In this document: positions 36,135-44,744 of the stretch, piece after piece
Numbering within the stretch: the first letter of the stretch is position 1
Layout of the letters: the number at the start of each line of letters is the position of its first letter
NCBI GenBank assembly: GCA_041946965.1
Contig: JBHGBM010000042.1
Span: 29,066 to 93,065, forward strand
DNA length: 64,000 nucleotides
Reading direction: 5' to 3'
Source of the DNA: JBHGBM01 sp041946965
GTDB lineage: Bacteria; Acidobacteriota; Terriglobia; Bryobacterales; Bryobacteraceae
The notes under the pieces: generated by a model
What the model was told of the DNA's origin: nothing
The model's database searches: none
What the model saw: only the letters and a program-made list of their open reading frames with translations
Program-made: the position numbers and the translations under genes

Positions 36135-36880
36135 GTTTTTTCACCCACCAGGACCAGAGACTGCCCGAGCGGAGAGTCGAATCCGGCGCGCAGCCACACG
36201 GATTCCAACGCCAAGGGCAGGTACAAAAGCCGATCGAGCCACCCCGGCACGGGAGCGACTCCGGATGCGGGCGGCTTGCGCCACAACGGCTCCCAAATTC
36301 TGAATTTGGCTAGCGCCACCGGAAGCAGCAGCGAGTTGGCGTAGGTGCAGCGCAATACCCGTACGCCCTGGCTCTTCACCGTTTCCATCAGGCGGCGGCG
36401 CGTGAAGCGCTGGCGCTCGCAGGCGAACTGGGAGTGGCGGCTGCGCAACGCATTGAGCGCGGAGACTCGCAGCACCAGCAGGCCTTTCGGCTTCAGCACC
36501 CGCACCAGCTCGCGGGCGGCATTCACTTCCTGCCCGCGGGGGAAATGCACGATGACATCCAGTGAGAACACCGCGTCGAAAGATCCGGATGCGAATGGCA
36601 GCCGCGCGATATCGGCCTGCGCCAGGCGATCGAGCCCCATCTGCCGCGCGTAGCGCAATCCGTTCCAGCCGAGGTCGACCGGGTACAGGCTCCAGCCACG
36701 CTCGCGTTCGAACAGCAGCGCCTGGTAGCCGGTGCCGCAGCCGGCCTCGAGGGCGCGTCCGATAGGCCGTCCATCCAACACCGGTTCCAGTACTCCGGAG
36801 AGAATGCGCCGCATCCCGCGGTACCACCAGAAATCCCGTTCCGCGCGGGCTATATTGTCGAACTCGGCCGCATTCATCAT
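36131..36880 (-). CDS. Class I SAM-dependent methyltransferase
   Basis: 249 residues. The SAM-binding motif is RALEAGCGTGYQALLFE (motif I), with PVDLGWNGLRYAR, ADIARLPFASGSFDAVFSLDVIVH (motif II/post) and RVLKPKGLLVLRV. It is coupled to the downstream GT2, which suggests a lipid-carrier or surface-glycan modification step. Substrate unknown. In the 103-bp gap to the next divergent gene only a TACAAT at 36969-36974 on the plus strand stands out. Confidence 0.85.
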   Translation of the reverse strand: MMNAAEFDNIARAERDFWWYRGMRRILSGVLEPVLDGRPIGRALEAGCGTGYQALLFERERGWSLYPVDLGWNGLRYARQMGLDRLAQADIARLPFASGSFDAVFSLDVIVHFPRGQEVNAARELVRVLKPKGLLVLRVSALNALRSRHSQFACERQRFTRRRLMETVKSQGVRVLRCTYANSLLLPVALAKFRIWEPLWRKPPASGVAPVPGWLDRLLYLPLALESVWLRAGFDSPLGQSLVLVGEKT

Positions 36881-36983
36881 GTCCGCAAGCAGTAGATCAT
36901 GTTAGCGCGGGCTTTCGGAGCGGGCCAATACAGCATCGACAGTATGGGTCCGGCCGGGCGCCCCCCGCTACAATCGTGTCGCA

Positions 36984-38648
36984 TTGCGGGAAAAGGTGCT
37001 GATTGGCGCGTTGTGCGCGGTCCTGCTCGCCGCGCTCGTCGTGCAGGCGCGGCGGCTCGGCGTCACCGTGGATGAGCCGAGCCACCTGATCTCGGCCTGC
37101 CTGTACTGGCAGGGCCGCGACAACCTTCATCCGCACGACATGCCGCCGCTCATGAAGTTGCTGGGCGGCTGGGCGCCGCGGATGACGGGCCTGCCGATGC
37201 CACCCGACCTCGGACACCAAGGCGACCAGCGCCACGAGTGGGACGCCGCCATCGCCACCATGGAAAGGATGCGGGCGGCCGAGATCGAGCGGGTGTTCTT
37301 CCTGGCGCGGCTGCCGATGCTCGTCTTCCCGCTGTTGCTCGTACTGCTGGTGTGGCGATGGGGGCGGCAGTTGTTCGGCCCCGCGGTGGGCGTATTGCTC
37401 GCGGTGGTCTGCGCCGCCGAGCCCACCGCACTCGGCCACGGCGCGCTTTTCAAAAACGACATCGCCGCCACGTTCGCCTATGCCTTGTTCTGGTTCATGG
37501 CCTGGAAATACTGGCGGGATCCGCACCCCTGGCGCGCCGCGGCGCTCGGCGGCGCCACGCTGCTCGCGATGTCGGCGAAGCTGTCGATGCTGTTTCTGGC
37601 CGGCGCCGGACCGCTGGTGATTCTTCTGGCCGCCCGCCGCGCGGGGTGGCGCCGCACCGCGGCCGGGCTCGCACTCGCGCTGCTCATCCCCTATCTGGGA
37701 CTCGTCGCGCTTTACCAATTCGAGACCCGCCGCATTCCCGTATTCGAGCTTCAGGCCTACGCCAGGAATCCTCACCTGCCGCGCTGGTTTACCCTGGCGG
37801 GCTGGATCTTTTACTTGCTTCCCGTGCCTTGGCACCTCTGGGAAGGCTGCGTCACGCTGTTTGAGAATAACGCCTATCCGGGTGCGATATACCTGCTCGG
37901 GCGCGTCTACCCGCACGGGACGCCGCTCTATTTCCCCTTGGCTCTGGCGGTCAAGATTCCCGCGCCGCTCCAGTTTCTGCTGCTGGCCGGCTCCGCCGCC
38001 CTGGTGGTCTCCGCCGTGCGGCGCCGTTTGAGCGCGGCCGACCTGTTCTGGATCGTCCCCGGGTTCCTTTACATCGGCCTGGCTTCCACCAGCGCGTTGC
38101 AGCTTGGCGTGCGGCTCGTGCTTCCGGCGCTGCCGTTCGGCATCCTGTTGTGCGGCGCGGGAATTGCGTACCTTTGGAGCGGATGGCGACGCGCGCTGCC
38201 CGTCTCGCTGGCCGCCTGGCTGATGGTGCAGAGCGCGGTGGTTTATCCGCACGGCATCTCGTTCATGAACCTGTGGTCCGGGGGTTCGGACGAGGCGCTC
38301 AAATACCTGGCCGACAGCAATGTCGATTGGGGGCAGTCGCTGCCCGAACTGCGCGAGTTCGTCAGCGAGGAACACATAGGGAAATTCCGGCTCTCCTATT
38401 TCGGCAACGACAACGTGTTCCGCTACTTCGGCGAGAACGAGGTCGAACTTGTGGCGCCGCCATGGGACGATAAGCTGGCATTGGGCCGGCGGCTAACCCC
38501 CAAGCCCGGCTACTACGCCATTAGCGCCTCCCTGCTGCCCGGGCACTTCTTCGCGCCAAAGTATAGAGACTATTACGCGGCCTTCCGCGAGATCCAGCCG
38601 GTTGCCAGAGCGGGCGATTCGATCTACATTTATAGAATCGGGTTGTGA
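36984..38648 (+). CDS. GT39-type membrane glycosyltransferase
   Basis: A 554-residue protein with about ten hydrophobic segments, typical of the PMT/ArnT (GT-C) superfamily that uses lipid-phosphate sugars. The first periplasmic loop has VTVDEPSHLISA, equivalent to the acidic motif of ArnT-like enzymes, and the loop holds MERMRAAEIERVFFLARLPM. The C-terminal soluble part contains DSNVDWGQSLPEL, a motif seen in many such transferases. Start is TTG 36984 or GTG 36996; the TACAAT box at 36969 would make the transcript nearly leaderless. It overlaps the downstream GH36 gene by 4 bp (GTGA) and is divergent from the methyltransferase/GT2 pair, which could supply its donor. Confidence 0.78.
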   Translation: MREKVLIGALCAVLLAALVVQARRLGVTVDEPSHLISACLYWQGRDNLHPHDMPPLMKLLGGWAPRMTGLPMPPDLGHQGDQRHEWDAAIATMERMRAAEIERVFFLARLPMLVFPLLLVLLVWRWGRQLFGPAVGVLLAVVCAAEPTALGHGALFKNDIAATFAYALFWFMAWKYWRDPHPWRAAALGGATLLAMSAKLSMLFLAGAGPLVILLAARRAGWRRTAAGLALALLIPYLGLVALYQFETRRIPVFELQAYARNPHLPRWFTLAGWIFYLLPVPWHLWEGCVTLFENNAYPGAIYLLGRVYPHGTPLYFPLALAVKIPAPLQFLLLAGSAALVVSAVRRRLSAADLFWIVPGFLYIGLASTSALQLGVRLVLPALPFGILLCGAGIAYLWSGWRRALPVSLAAWLMVQSAVVYPHGISFMNLWSGGSDEALKYLADSNVDWGQSLPELREFVSEEHIGKFRLSYFGNDNVFRYFGENEVELVAPPWDDKLALGRRLTPKPGYYAISASLLPGHFFAPKYRDYYAAFREIQPVARAGDSIYIYRIGL

Positions 38649-40693
38649 CTCGGTTCTTGTTTGCCCTCTTCTTGACGTCCCTCACCGCGGCCGCTCAGTT
38701 CCGGTTCGCATACAACCGCGCTGCCGGGACCTGGACGCTGCAAAACGATGTCGCCCGCGCGGTGTTCGCGCTGGACGGCTCGGGCCTGTTCAGCTTCCGC
38801 TCATTTGAAAACCTGGTTTCCAACGAGATCTGGACGGCCCCTTCCGGCACCTCCCCGATTCGCCTGCAAGCGGGGGCTGAAACGCTGGATGCCGCCACCG
38901 CTTTCCGCATGACGGCGCAATCGGCGCGCTCCATCTCGCGCAACGGCTACCGCCAGACGATCGTGCTGGAAGACCTGCGCGCCGCCGGCCGCATCCAACT
39001 GGAGCTGGAGATGTACGCGGGCCAGCCGGTGCTGCGCTATCGTGTGCGGTTCCGCAACCTCCACAACACTCCCGAGACGGTGCGCTCTCTCAGCCTGTTG
39101 AACTGGAGTTTCGAGGCCGCGGATCAGACCCTCCGGCTGTTTCGGGTGAACCAATGGGTCCGGGGGGGCAAACAGGGGAATTTCGAAACGCTGACCTCCA
39201 CGCTGAATACGCGAGGCACGGCGGTGAATATCTTGAGCGGCGCTCACGCCCAGCACTGCGCCTGGTTCGCCCTGCGCGACCAGAACGACCGCGGGCTCTT
39301 CGGCGGCCTGGAGTTCGACGGCCGCGCCACCACGTCGGTCAAGCACAGCAACGGCGTCTTATCGATTTCGACCCAGATCCCCGAGATGAACCGTGTGCTT
39401 GCCAACCAGGAAGAGCTGGCGGGTCCCTACGCGTTCATCGGCCTGTTCCACGGCGATTGGGACGACGCCGGATTCCGCACCCAGCGCTTCACCGAGGCCG
39501 CCATCGCCTCGCCCATGCCGGATGCCGGCTTCCCGTACGTGATCTGGGATTCCTGGAAATACCAGCAGAACATCACCGAAGACCTGCTGCGACGGAACGC
39601 CGAGCTGGCCGCGCGGATCGGCGTGGAAGTTTTCGTGGTGGATCTGGGCTGGGCGCGCCGCATCGGCGAATGGCGCGAACACCCCGGGAAGTTCTACCCG
39701 GGCGGGCTGCGCGCGCTCTCCGACTTCGTGCATTCCCTGGGCATGAAGTTCGGCCTGCACTTCGCCTTCGCCGAAGCCGCTGCGGACTCTCCCGTGCTGC
39801 TGGCCAACCCCGACTGGCGCTCCTCGGAAACCTACGGCTACTTCGAAGCCGATTCGATCTGTCTCTCCCACACGCCCGTGCGCAACTGGGTGGTGGCGGA
39901 AGCCGTCCGCATAATCGACCTGTACGGCGTGGACTGGATTCTCCAGGACGGCGAGAACATGGTGAAGCGCTGCACCAAGACGACCCACACCCACCACGCG
40001 CTCGACAGCAATTACGCCAACGCCGTGGACGGGTTGAACTACGTGGTGCAGACCGTGCAGCGCCGCAGGCCGAACGTGCACTGGGAAAACTGCGAGGACG
40101 GCGGCAACATGATGACGTTCAACATGGTGCGGAACTACGTCACGTCTATCGCCGCCGACGACTCCGGGCCCATGACCACGCGGCAGGCGATCTTCGGCAT
40201 CACCTACCCGTTCTCTCCGCGCTACGCCGACCGCTACATGCCGGACGAGGAGCTGAACACTTACATCACCCGCAGCTTCATGTTCGGTGGGCCGTGGATT
40301 TTCATGAACCGGCTGGAACGCATGACCATGGAAGACCTCGCCATCGCGGCGCACGAGATCGGCATCTTCAAGCGCATCCGCGAGCACATCCGCGACGGCC
40401 AGGTGTTCCACCTCACCGGGCGGCCCGCCGAGAACGGGATAGACGCGATTGAAAGTTACGATGCCGCCAGCGATCGCGCGCTGGCGTTCATCTTCCGCGC
40501 GGAATCACCCACGGCCCAGCGCACCTTGCGGTTCCGCGGCCTCAAACCCGAACAGCGCTACCGCGTGACCTTCGAGGACGATCCTCTCCGCGTCTACCAG
40601 CTTACCGGCGAGCAGTTGGCGCGCGGCTTTCTGGTGCGGATGCCGGACATGTGGTCCACGCAGCTCATCTACGTGGATCCGATCCCGCAGTAA
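38645..40693 (+). CDS. GH36-type alpha-galactosidase-like protein
   Basis: 682 residues with a signal peptide (VTRFLFALFLTSLTAAAQ). An N-terminal beta-supersandwich is followed by the TIM barrel with VFVVDLGWARRIGEWR, KFYPGGLRALSDFVHSLGMK, LHFAFAEAAADSPVL, DWILQDGENMVKR (expected nucleophile region around the Asp) and WENCEDGGNMMTFNMVRNYV with a likely acid residue in the later DDSGP segment. It cleaves terminal alpha-linked sugars, most often galactose. Start GTG 38645 sits inside the stop of the GT39 gene, so translation is coupled. Confidence 0.82.
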   Translation: MTRFLFALFLTSLTAAAQFRFAYNRAAGTWTLQNDVARAVFALDGSGLFSFRSFENLVSNEIWTAPSGTSPIRLQAGAETLDAATAFRMTAQSARSISRNGYRQTIVLEDLRAAGRIQLELEMYAGQPVLRYRVRFRNLHNTPETVRSLSLLNWSFEAADQTLRLFRVNQWVRGGKQGNFETLTSTLNTRGTAVNILSGAHAQHCAWFALRDQNDRGLFGGLEFDGRATTSVKHSNGVLSISTQIPEMNRVLANQEELAGPYAFIGLFHGDWDDAGFRTQRFTEAAIASPMPDAGFPYVIWDSWKYQQNITEDLLRRNAELAARIGVEVFVVDLGWARRIGEWREHPGKFYPGGLRALSDFVHSLGMKFGLHFAFAEAAADSPVLLANPDWRSSETYGYFEADSICLSHTPVRNWVVAEAVRIIDLYGVDWILQDGENMVKRCTKTTHTHHALDSNYANAVDGLNYVVQTVQRRRPNVHWENCEDGGNMMTFNMVRNYVTSIAADDSGPMTTRQAIFGITYPFSPRYADRYMPDEELNTYITRSFMFGGPWIFMNRLERMTMEDLAIAAHEIGIFKRIREHIRDGQVFHLTGRPAENGIDAIESYDAASDRALAFIFRAESPTAQRTLRFRGLKPEQRYRVTFEDDPLRVYQLTGEQLARGFLVRMPDMWSTQLIYVDPIPQ

Positions 40694-40698
40694 TCGCC

Positions 40699-41250
40699 TC
40701 AAATCATCTCGTTGAACAGCTCGGGGCGCGGGTGGGGGATCACGACGCGGTTCACCAGGAGTCCCCGCTGCGCCACGACCTGCGAGCCGGCCTCGACGGC
40801 GCTCTGGACGTCCGCCACGCTGCCCGTCATGGTCACGAACGCCTTGCCGCCCAGCGCCATGGCGAGCCGGAGCTCGATGAGCCGCACGTTGGCCGCCTTC
40901 ACGGCGGCGTCGGCGCCTTCGATCAGCGAGGCCACGGAGAAGGATTCGATCACCCCGAGCGCTTCCAGGCTGTCCACCTTGTTGATGCCGCTGATGGCGG
41001 GGAACACCGACTCGTGAACGTTCGGGATGACGAAACTGTCGATCACCGAGAAGCCGCCCGCCGCCAGACCGGCTCCCACGCTCGCGTCCACGGCGGCCAC
41101 GTCGCCGCGCACCAGGACAATGTACTTCCCGGAGCAGACGGTGCGCGCGAGCACCAGCTCGACATCCGAGGCTTTCAGCATGGCATCGCTTACCTGAAAG
41201 CCGCCGGCGATGCTCGATAGCTCAATGAGTCCTATGGAATTTCCTGCCAT
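40699..41250 (-). CDS. pduT: Tandem-BMC-domain shell protein, PduT-like
   Basis: A bacterial microcompartment trimer-type shell protein of 183 residues. Two BMC domains are visible: residues 5-90 beginning SIGLIELSSIAGGFQVSDAM and 97-180 beginning ALGVIESFSVASLIEGADAA. Cys39 in TVCSGKYIVLV matches the position of the single pore cysteine of PduT that holds a central 4Fe-4S cluster. The gene follows the PduS-like gene with one base between stop and start. No other shell or enzyme genes are nearby, so it is a satellite of a compartment encoded elsewhere. Confidence 0.88.
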   Translation of the reverse strand: MAGNSIGLIELSSIAGGFQVSDAMLKASDVELVLARTVCSGKYIVLVRGDVAAVDASVGAGLAAGGFSVIDSFVIPNVHESVFPAISGINKVDSLEALGVIESFSVASLIEGADAAVKAANVRLIELRLAMALGGKAFVTMTGSVADVQSAVEAGSQVVAQRGLLVNRVVIPHPRPELFNEMI

Positions 41251-41251
41251 G

Positions 41252-42562
41252 TTACGCCACGATCTCGATGTAGTCGGCCGTCACCGCCCGCACCTTGCCG
41301 TCGATGGGGGCGTGAATGCCGGCGCCCAATTCGCCTTCCGGCACGCGCGCCACCGTCTGGCCGCGCTTCACCTTGCGTCCCGCCGCGACGCAGGCCACCG
41401 CGGCCTTGCCCACGTGTTGCCGCAGTTTGATGCGCACCGAGGCCGGGCGCGGCTCGGCATCCTCGAACGGCGTGGGAACATCGTATTCCTCAATCTTGAG
41501 CCGCTTGCGCAGCATGCTCTGGGGCACGCGGCGATATTCCTTCAGGGGGTGAACCGTCACGGGCCGGTCTTGCGTGAATTTCAGCCCCGCCGAGCGCCGC
41601 TCCACCTTGGCCTGGTCGCAGGCCTCCTTCGGGTACAGGTCCTCGGGGCACGCGTACAGAGTGCACAGCCCGCAGGCGCAGCACAGCTCCGACCACTGGT
41701 TCCAGTGCTGCGCGCCGGTGGTGGTGAAGCCCAGGCTGCGCATGACCTTGTGCGGCATGACCTCGTAACCCAACAGGTAACGCGGGCAGAACTCCGTGCA
41801 ATAGCTGCACTGGTCGCACGCGGACTTCCCGATCCTGTTCTGCGCTTGCTGGGTCCGGTCCCTGCGCGTGATCAGGTAATGATTGCGCGGCAGAATAATC
41901 AGGCCGGCGGTAGTCTTGGTCACCACCTCGTCCAGGTCCCAGGTGAATCCGCCCATCATGATGCCGCTCACGAAGATTCCGAATTCGGGGACGGCGGCGC
42001 CGCCCGCCGCGGCCAGAAGATCGCGAAACGAGGTCCCTACCGGCGCCCAGAACGTCTTGGGCTGTTTCACCGCACCCGCAATGGATACCAGCTTGCGCGT
42101 GACCGGCGTCCCCTGAAGCGCGAGGTGGACGTTGTACAGCGTCTCCACGTTGTTCACCACGCAGCCCACCTGGAGGGGGATGCCGGCCGGTGGAATCAGC
42201 CGCCCCGTGGCGGCGTAAACCAGTTCGTACTCGTCGCCCGAAGGGTAGAAATCGCCCAGTTCCACGATTTGTATGCGGCCGTCCCGGAGGTGGGCGCGCA
42301 CGGCCTCCAGCGAGTCGGCGTTCTTGGATTTCACGCCGAACCTGCCTGTACGGGATTTCACGGATTCCATCATGGCCGCCATGCCCGCCAGGATTTCCCC
42401 CGGGTAGCGCTTCATCAGCTCGGCATCCTTGTGGATCAGCGGCTCGCACTCCGCGCCGTTGGCGATGCAGTACTCCACCTCGGATTGGGCCTTGACGTAT
42501 GCGGGGAAACCCGCACCGCCGGCGCCGACTACTCCGCATTCGCGCAGTTTCTCAGCCAGCAT
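41252..42562 (-). CDS. pduS: PduS/RnfC-like flavin-iron-sulfur electron-transfer protein
   Basis: 436 residues from ATG 42562 (MLAEKLRECG). The RnfC/NuoF-like fold shows GVVGAGGAGFPAYVK, IANGAECEPLI and VVNNVETLYN. Two 4Fe-4S motifs follow: CDQCSYCTEFCPRYLLGY and CCACGLCTLYACPEDLYP. The C-terminal RnfC-type barrel-sandwich ends VPEGELGAGIHAPIDGKV. In Salmonella, PduS reduces cob(II)alamin and pairs with PduT, which is thought to pass electrons across the shell. The one-base spacing to pduT supports the same partnership. An ATG 51 bp upstream is possible but lies in non-homologous sequence. Confidence 0.88.
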   Translation of the reverse strand: MLAEKLRECGVVGAGGAGFPAYVKAQSEVEYCIANGAECEPLIHKDAELMKRYPGEILAGMAAMMESVKSRTGRFGVKSKNADSLEAVRAHLRDGRIQIVELGDFYPSGDEYELVYAATGRLIPPAGIPLQVGCVVNNVETLYNVHLALQGTPVTRKLVSIAGAVKQPKTFWAPVGTSFRDLLAAAGGAAVPEFGIFVSGIMMGGFTWDLDEVVTKTTAGLIILPRNHYLITRRDRTQQAQNRIGKSACDQCSYCTEFCPRYLLGYEVMPHKVMRSLGFTTTGAQHWNQWSELCCACGLCTLYACPEDLYPKEACDQAKVERRSAGLKFTQDRPVTVHPLKEYRRVPQSMLRKRLKIEEYDVPTPFEDAEPRPASVRIKLRQHVGKAAVACVAAGRKVKRGQTVARVPEGELGAGIHAPIDGKVRAVTADYIEIVA

Positions 42563-42654
42563 GAAGAGACATGATAACAATCCACCGGCCACGCTTGCCG
42601 GATTGTGCGACAATGGGAAAATTCGCCAGAGCAGCAGCTCGGAAAGGGGGCGTA

Positions 42655-42933
42655 GTGGACTATCAATCCGAGACTCCGTTCGATAGCATAGAAAGCTCGC
42701 AGGAATACGTGACGCTGCTCGCCGAAGCCATTGCAGAGGCCAGGCGTGAGGTGGATTCGGACATCGCCCTCGCGGAGGACGAGAAGGCGGAGCGGCGCAA
42801 GCAGGCGCTGCAACTGGTGGCGTACAACCTCGCCAAGCTGGAACTGCACATCACCACCAGCCGCCGCATTCTGAACGATTTGCGCTCGCTACGCAGGCTA
42901 TTGCTGGCCGAGCGTCCGGTCAGGTCGGAATAA
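42655..42933 (+). CDS. Small conserved-looking acidic/helical protein of unknown function
   Basis: 92 residues from GTG 42655 (preceded by GGAAAGGGGG, a fair RBS). The sequence is charged and predicted to be nearly all helix: SSQEYVTLLAEAIAEARREV, AEDEKAERRKQALQLV, then LHITTSRRILNDLRSLRRLL. It looks like a short coiled-coil bundle. No family recognised. It sits divergent from pduS and convergent with rpsA; the 41-bp gap to rpsA has a two-copy 10-bp repeat. Longer upstream starts (ATG 42571) overlap pduS and are unlikely. Confidence 0.6.
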   Translation: MDYQSETPFDSIESSQEYVTLLAEAIAEARREVDSDIALAEDEKAERRKQALQLVAYNLAKLELHITTSRRILNDLRSLRRLLLAERPVRSE

Positions 42934-42974
42934 AGGCCACGGATGGCCGCGGATGAAGGCGTGAATCCGGGGCC

Positions 42975-44678
42975 CTAAAGTGCTTCCAGTTCGATCCGCT
43001 TGCCGGCCGCGTCGAGTTTCGTGATGCGGAACGCGCGGATCTGGCCGCCCTGCACGGGCTCGCCCTTGCCTGAGCGGCCGGCACCGCCCTTCCACCTGGC
43101 TTCGAGCATGGAGGTGAGCGCCGAAAGGTCGGGCCGCTCCTCCGCGGCTTCCGTTTCGGCCTGCCCGGCATCCTGGGAAAACGCCGCCTGCCCGTAGACG
43201 CCCTCGCCCAGCTCGACGCGAACCCTGCCCCGTCCCACGTCCGCCACGCGGCCGGTCACGGTGTCGCCTTCCTTGTGCTCGGCGATATATTCGTCCAGGC
43301 TGGTGGGCACAAGCTGCTTCATGCCCAGCCGCAGGCGCCGCTTGCCCTTGTCCACTTCGAGCACCGCGGCTTTTACCACTGCGCCCATCTTGAGCACGTC
43401 CTGCGGGTGATTGATGCGCCCTTCCGCGCTGATATCGCCCACGTGGATCATGCCCTCGACGCCTTCTTCCAGCTCCACGAACGCGCCGAATTTCTGGAGG
43501 CTGACCACTTTGCCTTCCGCTGTGGAGCCGAGGGGGTACTTCTTTTCGATCTCCGCCCACGGGTCGCCCAGCGCCTGCTTCAACCCCAGGGAGATGCGCC
43601 GCTCGGCCGCCTTCACGCCGAGGATCATCACTTCCACGCTGTCGCCCGGCTTGACCACGTCGGAGGGCTTTCTGGCCTTCTTCGACCAGGACATCTCGGA
43701 GAAGTGGATCAGCCCTTCCACGCCCGGCTCGAGCTCCACGAACGCGCCGAAGTCGGTCACGCGCGTGACCGTACCGCGCACGCGCTCGCCGGCCGTGTAC
43801 TTCTCCGCCGCCAGTTCCCACGGATGCGGCTGGAGCTGCTTCAAGCCCAGCGAGATCTTGCGTTTCGCCGCGTCGACCTTGAGAACCTTGACGTCGATCT
43901 CCTGGCCCACGCTCAGCACGTCGGCGGGCTTGTTCACGCGCGCCCAGGAGAGGTCGGCCACGTGCAGCAGGCCGTCGATGCCGCCCACGTCCACAAAAGC
44001 GCCGTAGTCGGTCAGGCTGCGCACCGTGCCGTGCACCACGGCGCCTTCCTGAAGCTCGGCGACGCGGCGGTTGCGCGCCTCGGCCTCCTCTTCCTTCAGG
44101 ACGGCCAGGCGGTCCACCACCACGTCTTCCTTCCCGGTGTCCAGCTCGATGATCTTGCAGCGGATCTCCTGGCCCACCAGCTCGTTCAGGTCGCGGATGC
44201 CGCTGCGGGACGCCGGCAGGAACGCGCGCACCCCGATATCCACGCTCAACCCGCCTTTTACCGCTCCGGTGACGGTCCCGCCGATCACGCGCTTCTCCTC
44301 GAAGGCGTGCTTCAGCCCGGACCAGTCCTTGGGGCGCTCCACGCGGATCCGGCTGAGCAGGTAGTAGCCTTCCGGCGCGCGCCCGGTGACCGAGACCTGC
44401 ACCTTGTCGCCCGGCTTCACCGTGAGCTCGCCCTTTTCGTCGCGCAGGTCCGCAACCGGAATTACGCCTTCGGTCTTGCGGCCCACGTCGAAGATCACCG
44501 ACTCGGGACCCACGCTGACCACGGTGGCTTCAATCCCCTCCGTGCTTTCGCCGCCTGCGTGCGTCTGTGACTGCTCAAATTGAGAGAGGATGTCGCCGAA
44601 GGAAGCGCCTTGGCCGGGGGTGGGTTGGGACTCGGGGTCGAAAGGACGGTCCTGGTCCGTGGTGAGTGGATTGGGCAT
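42975..44678 (-). CDS. rpsA: 30S ribosomal protein S1
   Basis: About 567 residues with up to six S1 RNA-binding repeats. Recognisable repeats begin at EATVVSVGPESVIFDVG, IGGTVTGAVKGGLSVDIG, VHGTVRSLTDYGAFVDVG, VRGTVTRVTDFGAFVELE, AEGKVVSLQKFGAFVELE and VTGRVADVGRGRVRVELG. S1 brings mRNA to the 30S subunit. The start MPNPLTTDQD at 44678 is chosen over the longer ATG 44702. The last repeat is followed by a charged tail with a KRIELEAL end. Monocistronic. Confidence 0.93.
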   Translation of the reverse strand: MPNPLTTDQDRPFDPESQPTPGQGASFGDILSQFEQSQTHAGGESTEGIEATVVSVGPESVIFDVGRKTEGVIPVADLRDEKGELTVKPGDKVQVSVTGRAPEGYYLLSRIRVERPKDWSGLKHAFEEKRVIGGTVTGAVKGGLSVDIGVRAFLPASRSGIRDLNELVGQEIRCKIIELDTGKEDVVVDRLAVLKEEEAEARNRRVAELQEGAVVHGTVRSLTDYGAFVDVGGIDGLLHVADLSWARVNKPADVLSVGQEIDVKVLKVDAAKRKISLGLKQLQPHPWELAAEKYTAGERVRGTVTRVTDFGAFVELEPGVEGLIHFSEMSWSKKARKPSDVVKPGDSVEVMILGVKAAERRISLGLKQALGDPWAEIEKKYPLGSTAEGKVVSLQKFGAFVELEEGVEGMIHVGDISAEGRINHPQDVLKMGAVVKAAVLEVDKGKRRLRLGMKQLVPTSLDEYIAEHKEGDTVTGRVADVGRGRVRVELGEGVYGQAAFSQDAGQAETEAAEERPDLSALTSMLEARWKGGAGRSGKGEPVQGGQIRAFRITKLDAAGKRIELEAL

Positions 44679-44744
44679 GAGACTACATCTCCATTGTGGC
44701 ATAATCCCGAGTGGGTTTCAGGTGTGGAGCGCCCACGCTCTGTG

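Noticed and set aside
42571..42654. N-terminal extension of the 92-residue protein to ATG 42571.
   Set aside because: It overlaps the pduS region, and the GTG at 42655 has a better RBS.
42935..42954. Two-copy tandem 10-bp repeat GGCC(A/G)CGGAT between the small protein and rpsA.
   Set aside because: Only two imperfect copies; similar CGGATG repeats are common at gene ends in GC-rich genomes. No function can be inferred.
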